Part shown: piece after piece, positions 59,131 through 64,000 of the stretch
Layout: every line of letters begins with the position of its first letter
Position numbering within the stretch: position 1 is the stretch's first letter
From: Eledone cirrhosa
Taxonomy: Eukaryota > Mollusca > Cephalopoda > Octopoda > Eledonidae
NCBI GenBank assembly: GCA_964016885.1
Contig: OZ024743.1
Span: forward strand, 176,832,574-176,896,573
Direction of reading: 5' to 3'
Length of the DNA stretch: 64,000 nucleotides
The notes under the pieces: generated by a model
What the model saw: only the letters and a program-made list of their open reading frames with translations
Told to the model about the DNA's origin: nothing
Database searches by the model: none
Made by a program: the position numbers and the translations under genes

Positions 59131-60141
59131 CAATGTTGGCAGAAGTTCATTTATGTTTGCTTGCAGTTGGTGTGTATTGAAATCAGTCTCTGCCATAAGA
59201 ACCCTATTGATTTCTGGTATGGCAACAATAGTTGGGTCTGGCCGAGGAAGTCCATAGTTGGCATGAATGTCCAAGCCATCATGTTGAAGTCTTTGTTGGA
59301 TCTTCTGTAGAACAATCTGCACGGTTTGCATGGACATGACTTGCTCATGACGTTCATGCATGATATCCTCTGCAAAACAATTCTTCCATTTCTCCCAGAA
59401 CTGCAGAGGGTCATTTGGCATGCTGTACAATAAAATGGTGCAGAAGATCTCTCGCAGCTGAGGACCAAGCGTAATGGATGAGGCCTCTTCCATAGCTTTG
59501 TCTTTTTCTCCATCTTCATCTAACAGACCAAGTTTCCTGCATGCTTCTTGAAATGTTGGAAATTCAACTCCTTCAATTGTTCTCAAATCTTTGTATGAAG
59601 TTGACCCAGCCTTGTGATGTAAGATCATTCTGAGGTAATATAATTCCGATTGATGTCTACTGAGAGATACTGTTGGAATGTGTCCAAGAGATTCACTCAT
59701 AAATTGTTGATCACCATCCAGATGTCCCTTTTTTCTTCTTTGCCACCTTTTGTTTGTCCAAGTGAAACATTTAGGAATATCAATATACAATATGTTTTGT
59801 GCCAGTGGGTCTCTAATATTCAGTTGAAAATATTCCGTCAACTTAGTCATTGGCTGTCCCCTAGAAACAACACTTTCTTCCTGCCCATGCTCATACACGA
59901 CCAGGTAAATGGCAAGGCAACTTTTCAACTGGCCGTTTTCAATGATGTAATAGAAATTTATAGATTCTCCAGAATGCTTCACTGGCTGAGATCTACCGTG
60001 CATTGATATAGGTCTCAATCTCATTTTGGGCATGGACACAATTTCCTTGATCATCCTTAATAGTAAAAGTGATCTTGTCTGATCCTTTTGTGATGTACTT
60101 ATATAAGTACTTAACAGCCTTGACACTGTGGACAACCTCAC
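59086..60141 (-). pseudogene. Helitron Rep-helicase linker region
   Basis: One 351-codon frame with LTEYFQLNIRDPLAQNILYI, DIPKCFTWTNKRWQRRKKGH, GHIPTVSLSRHQSELYYLRM, GSTSYKDLRTIEGVEFPTFQ and EACRKLGLLDEDGEKDKAME. This order is the segment between the Rep nuclease and helicase in Helitron proteins. The first roughly 40 residues of the frame are out-of-frame sequence; the true join is to the Rep part at 59993-60526. The open frame is long, so breakage is concentrated elsewhere. Confidence 0.85.
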
Positions 60142-60773
60142 AATTGATGTGGCACTGATATCTCAATGAGAGGAAAGGGTTGTCGGGAACAATCCAACGA
60201 TTATCAACAGCAAATTCTTGACCTTTAAGTTGGATTGTATGGGTGTGACCACCATGCTGTCTATCCCTTCTTCTATACTCCGGAAAGGAATTTTCGGCAA
60301 CAAATGTAGTGTGTCTAAATGCCTTTGGATAACTTTTTGAGCAATGGCGTTGTTGTCCTAGCCCTTCCATACATGAGCACATTATATTAGCTTGTCCACA
60401 TGGGCCATCAATGTTGCAGGATGTGATGATCTTATGCAGAATTGGATTGGTCTCTTTATCAGGAATCTCACAGTAGATTACCTGATCAATGGCATCAGCA
60501 GTTTTGGGTTTGCTATCTTCAGCCATTATCAGCAGAATATGAGCATGAGTGAGGCCTCGTTTTCTGCCACTCTATTGTAGCAGAATGAGCTACAACTTTT
60601 CCTAGGACATTTTTTTTTAGTATGTCATCCATGAGGCTGTCATACTTGATCTTGAAGACTCTTGCACAATTATCAGGACAGTCTCCAGATTCTTCACCAG
60701 GGTGCAAACTATTTTTTATTTCATCCCAGTTAGGGTTAGTTGTTACCGTGATGAAATAAGATGGCTTTCCCAT
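59993..60773 (-). pseudogene. Helitron Rep (HUH endonuclease) domain
   Basis: First frame 60773-60519: KPSYFITVTTNPNWDEIKNS, then RVFKIKYDSLMDDILKK and IEWQKTR. A frameshift at about 60562 follows. The next frame reads GLTHAHILLIMAEDSKPKTA with the HUH motif His-Ala-His at 60539-60547, then NIDGPCGQANIMCSCMEGL, CSKSYPKAFRHTTF, QCHINCEVVHSVKAVKYLYK and YITKG, the tyrosine block. The nuclease residues are present, but one base too many before HUH breaks the protein. This domain nicks and joins DNA ends in rolling-circle transposition. Confidence 0.88.
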
Positions 60774-61281
60774 GACTAACCACAGTCATCGAATTCTGAA
60801 AGCACTCACTGTAGAAGTGAGGTGAACCATAGATTGAAGGAGGAAGAATAATTCTCCCGCCTGCATTTACTGAATCTTCTTCAGGCACAGCATCATACAA
60901 ACCCTCATACTTTTCAGCTCGTATCATGGTTTGATTGTTGCGGGCCCATTTGAGGCGACAATGTTCTATTTTTGCCTGGGCATCTACAGCATATTGCTGC
61001 ATCAGCCGCCTGCCCTTCATGATAATGTTACAGTCACCTTGCCTAACCTGAAACCGATAACAGTAGAAATCAGTGGGTGTGAGTGTGTGGTTGTTGTCAA
61101 TCCTTTTCAAACCAGCCTGAAACCCATCATTCCCCCAAGGAAACAGTAGCACATAATGCAGAGGATCATAAGAACGGTGCAATTTATAAATCCTCTGAAG
61201 ACCACCATCTCTTTTATGAATGATGACATCCAAAAGACCTAATGCTGTATCAGGTTGAATAACAGCAATCTCTGGTGCCAT
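60736..61281 (-). pseudogene. Helitron N-terminal domain
   Basis: A 181-codon frame: HRSYDPLHYVLLFPWGNDGF, GRRLMQQYAVDAQAKIEHCR, LKWARNNQTMIRAEKYEGLY and GGRIILPPSIYGSPHFYSEC. This is the conserved domain ahead of Rep in Helitron proteins. At its end (about 60770) a frameshift leads to the GKPSYFITVTTNPNW block of Rep. Confidence 0.88.
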
Positions 61282-61930
61282 GGGAAGATGATATGTGCGA
61301 CAATGAAAACAGTGGGTTTTACTTTGTCAGCATGTAGGACAATATTCACATTTTCAGAGACTGGCATTTCAATGACTGCCTTGAAGCTTCTTATATAGGT
61401 GTTGCAGTAGTGCAAGTCTTCTTGCAAGTCCTGCGGGACAACAGCATCTAAATTAGCATGATGCAAGCGATTCTGAAGCTCATGATCTGTAAGTAAAGCT
61501 CATGATCATAGAAGTAAAGCTGCGTAAACTTGGGTGAAGCATCACTTGGAAGTAGTGATCCAATAATACAGCAAATCTTACCTTGGATCTTAAATGTGGG
61601 ACTAAATCCTGGTGCTTTAATCTCTTTGCAACCAATTGAAGCTAAGCCAAGCACATTGTTATATGCCCGTATCTTATGGAGAAAAGAATTTCCTGCTTGA
61701 GTGATATCAAAATAGTTCAGTATATTTGGTGGAGGAGGAGGAAGTTGAGTGAGTTTCACTTTTCCCTGGAAACAACACAGAGATTTGGGCTCATGTGGCC
61801 AGCAATAAGCTTTGCAGTGCAGACAAACAGAGGCAAAAGACTCCCTGCATTGTGTTGTGGCATAATGGAAAGAACAGTTTGCTCTTGGAAAGGTTCATCT
61901 GTAGGATTCTTTACCAGACCTTCAATTGAC
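61239..61930 (-). pseudogene. Helitron N-terminal zinc-finger-like region
   Basis: Frame 61759-61448 and its upstream extension read CLHCKAYCWPHEPKSLCCFQ (Cys/His-rich), GKVKLTQLPPPPPNILNYFD, IRAYNNVLGLASIGCKEIK and QLYFYDHELYLQ. The next frame (61466-61239) continues with DAVVPQDLQEDLHYCNTYIR. A short duplication of GTAAAGCTCATGATC near 61490-61510 caused the frame loss between them. Such Cys/His regions precede the N-terminal domain in many Helitron proteins. Confidence 0.75.
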
Positions 61931-61978
61931 CTGTTCCTTCCTCTCTGAACGTTTGATGTATTTGTTGTTGGTGTTTAA

Positions 61979-62116
61979 CTAAATTACATTTGTAGAAATT
62001 TGTTGGGATGTTGTAGAGCGATTATTGTTTGATTGATTTGCCCTCATCTCTCTTTGTCGTTGTGCATCTGTTGCCATGCGTTGGGATTTAGATGAGAAAT
62101 GTTTTCTGCGTTCCAT
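61979..62116 (-). pseudogene. Helitron N-terminal start fragment
   Basis: ATG at 62116 on the minus strand opens a 45-codon frame: MERRKHFSSKSQRMATDAQR, QREMRANQSNNNRSTTSQQ and so on, with TAG at 61979-61981. The basic, Gln/Asn-rich start with an R-x-R-E-M-R pattern is like Helitron N-termini. The stop separates it from the zinc-finger-like region. Confidence 0.5.
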
Positions 62117-62300
62117 GTTCACTTTCTGTCATGTATGTATAAATATATGTTATCTCTATGGTGAAATCTTAGAAATAAATATATGTTAAAACAAAAAAAT
62201 AAATATATATATATAGAGAGAGGTAGAACACAGGAAGGTAATATCTGTAGTGGTAATATCTGAGGTGGTAGAGCACTCAGTCCATGGGACGAGTTAGGTG
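62117..62300. other. No gene seen
   Basis: Upstream flank of the Helitron frame with AAATAAATATAT runs. The TC start of the Helitron may lie here, but I could not identify it. Confidence 0.4.
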
Positions 62301-62454
62301 GAAGTGGTAACACAACAGTTAGTTCACCATACCGAAACAATTGTTTCACCTTAGCGGATCCTCAGCTCGTACTCGAGCTCAGTACGAGCTGAGGATACGC
62401 TAAGGTGAAACAATTGTTCTCGGTATAGTGAACTAACTGCTGTGTTACCACTTC
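62301..62454. mobile_element. Palindromic MITE-like element, 154 bp
   Basis: Arms of about 74 bp pair around CGAGCTC with few mismatches; ends GAAGTGGTAACAC and GTGTTACCACTTC. (TA)n follows at once. Not related in sequence to the palindrome at 5995-6104. Confidence 0.8.
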
Positions 62455-63008
62455 TATATATATATATATATATATAGCTGACACGGAGAAAAGAAATCTT
62501 TGAAATAAATGTATGTTTGAAATAAATGAGAGACTGAATATTATAAACTTTATGATCGTCTGCTATTCCATACACCAGATATATATATGGAGAGTAGTAT
62601 GAGGTAGTCATAACAACAGTGGTAGCAGCAAAACGTGTATCAAAACAATATGTCACAGTCATTCTATCTATCTGTATCTCTCTCTTCATATACTCACACA
62701 CAATCTCTCTCTCTGTCACAGTCACTCTATCTGTATGAGAGTAGTATGAGGTAGTCATAACAACAATAGTAGCCGCAAACCATGTATGAAAACAATATAT
62801 ATATATATATAATATATATATCTGTCACAGTCACTCCTCTCTTGATATACTCACACATACAATCTCTCTTTCTCACTCTAGCAATTTTATAAAATCAAAG
62901 AACAACAACATACACACACACTATGCACACGCACACACATCAGTGTGTTGAAAAAAATCCAAATCGCTTCATCTTTCTCTTTCACTCTCTCTCTCTATAT
63001 ATAGTATA
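62455..63008. repeat. Microsatellites and a partial tandem duplication
   Basis: (TA)n at 62455-62476 and 62797-62822. The stretch with AGTAGTATGAGGTAGTCATA occurs at about 62592 and 62743, and TCTGTCACAGTC at about 62651, 62716 and 62821, giving a roughly 155-bp direct repeat. CT and CA runs follow. No gene. Confidence 0.7.
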
Positions 63009-63300
63009 GATATACCAGAAGTATTGAAATTTGAATCATTTAAAAGAAGTGAATCTTGAACTATGCAATAATATTTTCAATATATGTTTAATCATGTGTT
63101 TTGAAATTTAGTAGATAAATTATGTAATGTTCATTTATTATTTATTCAAAGTTACCAGTAATGCACTGGGTAATTGCTGGCCTTGTGCCTAAAGTAGTAA
63201 CAATTATTTATTCAAAGTTATCCAACTTATTTTACAAACGGGATAAAAAATTATATTCTGGATGCAGTCCCGCGCTCCTTACTTTATTATAGTTTAGATT
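63009..63300 (+). mobile_element. Composite repeat carrying a nested SINE, copy 2
   Basis: Matches the unit at 9396-9801 on both sides of the SINE. The SINE is reduced to its last 50 bases (63153-63202), yet the 16-bp duplication ATTATTTATTCAAAGT still flanks it (63137-63152 and 63203-63218). Confidence 0.8.
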
Positions 63301-63510
63301 TCTGTTACATGGTTATTCATGTGACTTTGTCAGATACTTATTCAATCATTGGTGCAGTTATACAATCCTTGTGAATAATGAATACTCCATCACTCATTAT
63401 CACTTATCCACGATAAACTACTGACGTGTAGTGCTTTGGATCGCTAGGACCTGCTTATCATCAGGAAGTTACTATGTAACAACTAAGATAAACAACACTC
63501 TTGTGGAACT
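63301..63510. other. No gene seen
   Basis: AT-rich sequence without a recognised feature. Confidence 0.6.
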
Positions 63511-63699
63511 ATAGTTGAAGGAAGGCGCAGTAGAAAACATGGAAACCATGCGGGGAGGTGGTGAGAGCAGACCTCAGATCGCTGAAGCTCACGGTGGAGA
63601 TGACGAAGGACAGTGACAAGTGGAGAGATCCTGTGCTGAATAGGACCAGTCCCACCCTTGCAAGCAGGGAAAAGCAGATGTAAAATGATGATGATGATA
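63511..63699 (+). mobile_element. RTE-B LINE, 3' terminal fragment
   Basis: Matches 7108-7291: GAAGGAAGGCGCAGTAGA, GGTTAGAGCAGACCTCAGAT-like and TGACAAGTGGAGAGAT blocks, then CCCTTGCAAGCAGGGAAAAG and (GATGAT)n. A short deletion near 63540 breaks the frame. Confidence 0.8.
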
Positions 63700-63712
63700 T
63701 ATATATATATAT

Positions 63713-64000
63713 GGAGGCACATGGCTTAGTCGTTAGAGCATTGGCCTTGCAATCGAAAGGTTGTGAGTTCAATTCTCAGACTGGGTGATGTGTTGTTTCC
63801 TTGAGCAAGACACTTTATTTCACATTGCTCTAGTTTACTCAGCTGTAGAAATGAGATGATAGGGACTGGGGTCCCTATCATTCCACTGCAAAGTGGTCAT
63901 GGAGGTGCCATGGCAAAAAAAAGCACCCAGCACTCACTGTAAATGAGGTTGGTGTTAGGAAGGGCATCCAGCTGTAGAAATCAAGCCAGAATCAGTTCCC
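63713..64000 (+). mobile_element. SINE family B, copy 3, cut by window end
   Basis: Head GGAGGCACATGGCTTAGTCG with B-box-like GTGAGTTCAATTCTC, running to AATCAGTTCCC at the window edge. It starts just after (TA)n that follows the RTE-B fragment. Confidence 0.85.

Larger units (their letters stand above)
52451..62116 (-). mobile_element. Broken Helitron, split by a gypsy insertion
   Basis: On the minus strand the order is N-terminal region (62116 to about 61300), Helitron N-terminal domain (61281-60736), HUH Rep (60773-59993), linker (60141-59086) and Pif1-type helicase (59130-58801, then 53887-52921 beyond the gypsy element). This is the RepHel layout. At least five frameshifts and a few stops were noticed, so it is not autonomous. 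A candidate 3' end with hairpin lies at 52451-52494; the 5' TC end was not found. Confidence 0.85.

Overview
The window is AT-rich, intron-era eukaryotic DNA built almost entirely of transposable elements and tandem repeats. I see no host protein-coding gene, rRNA or functional tRNA gene. The mix suggests a coleoid cephalopod, most likely an octopus: RTE-like LINE copies ending in (GATGAT)n, tRNA-derived SINEs sharing that LINE tail, (TA)n/(CA)n microsatellites everywhere, Penelope-like elements, Helitrons, mariners and Ty3/gypsy elements. The organism call is an inference from repeat style, not from a marker gene.

Layout. 1-2.5 kb: half a palindromic MITE, two tRNA-derived SINEs (family A here), and a decayed LINE reverse-transcriptase end. 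2.57-3.53 kb: a spacer-free palindrome made of two Penelope 3' ends, each holding a hammerhead-ribozyme-like sequence. 4.2-6.1 kb: an RTE end, a reverse-strand Penelope RT scrap, a Penelope GIY-YIG endonuclease with a third hammerhead-like core, and a MITE. 6.5-15 kb: RTE-B, a composite repeat carrying a nested SINE, nested minisatellites, a SINE of family B, an internally deleted mariner, and a foldback. 15.8-36.65 kb: about 21 kb of a 34-bp satellite with higher-order repeats of 3361, 2186 and 1076 bp. 36.7-39.1 kb: trinucleotide repeats and a 48-bp minisatellite that keeps a 530-codon reverse-strand frame open. 39.4-48.6 kb: more RTE fragments, old SINEs, dispersed A/T-rich repeats and a 22-bp minisatellite. 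48.7-52.1 kb: a second mariner with the same deletion, a 5'-truncated RTE with a PHD-like finger inside its polyprotein, and a SINE-B. 52.4-62.1 kb: a broken Helitron on the minus strand, split in its helicase by a young full-length Ty3/gypsy element (LTRs 273/274 bp, target duplication TGTCC). 62.1-64 kb: a palindrome, a second composite repeat, an RTE-B end and a SINE-B cut by the window edge.

How the parts interact. SINE-B copies end in the same sequence as RTE-B, so RTE machinery probably mobilises them. Penelope 3' ends carry self-cleaving-ribozyme-like motifs. The composite repeat at 9.4 kb and 63.0 kb shares one SINE insertion with an identical 16-bp target duplication, so the composite multiplied as a unit. 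The gypsy element carries three copies of its own LTR/primer-site junction, two of them inside gag.

Limits: everything was read by eye; family names rest on motif recognition, and edges of decayed copies are approximate.
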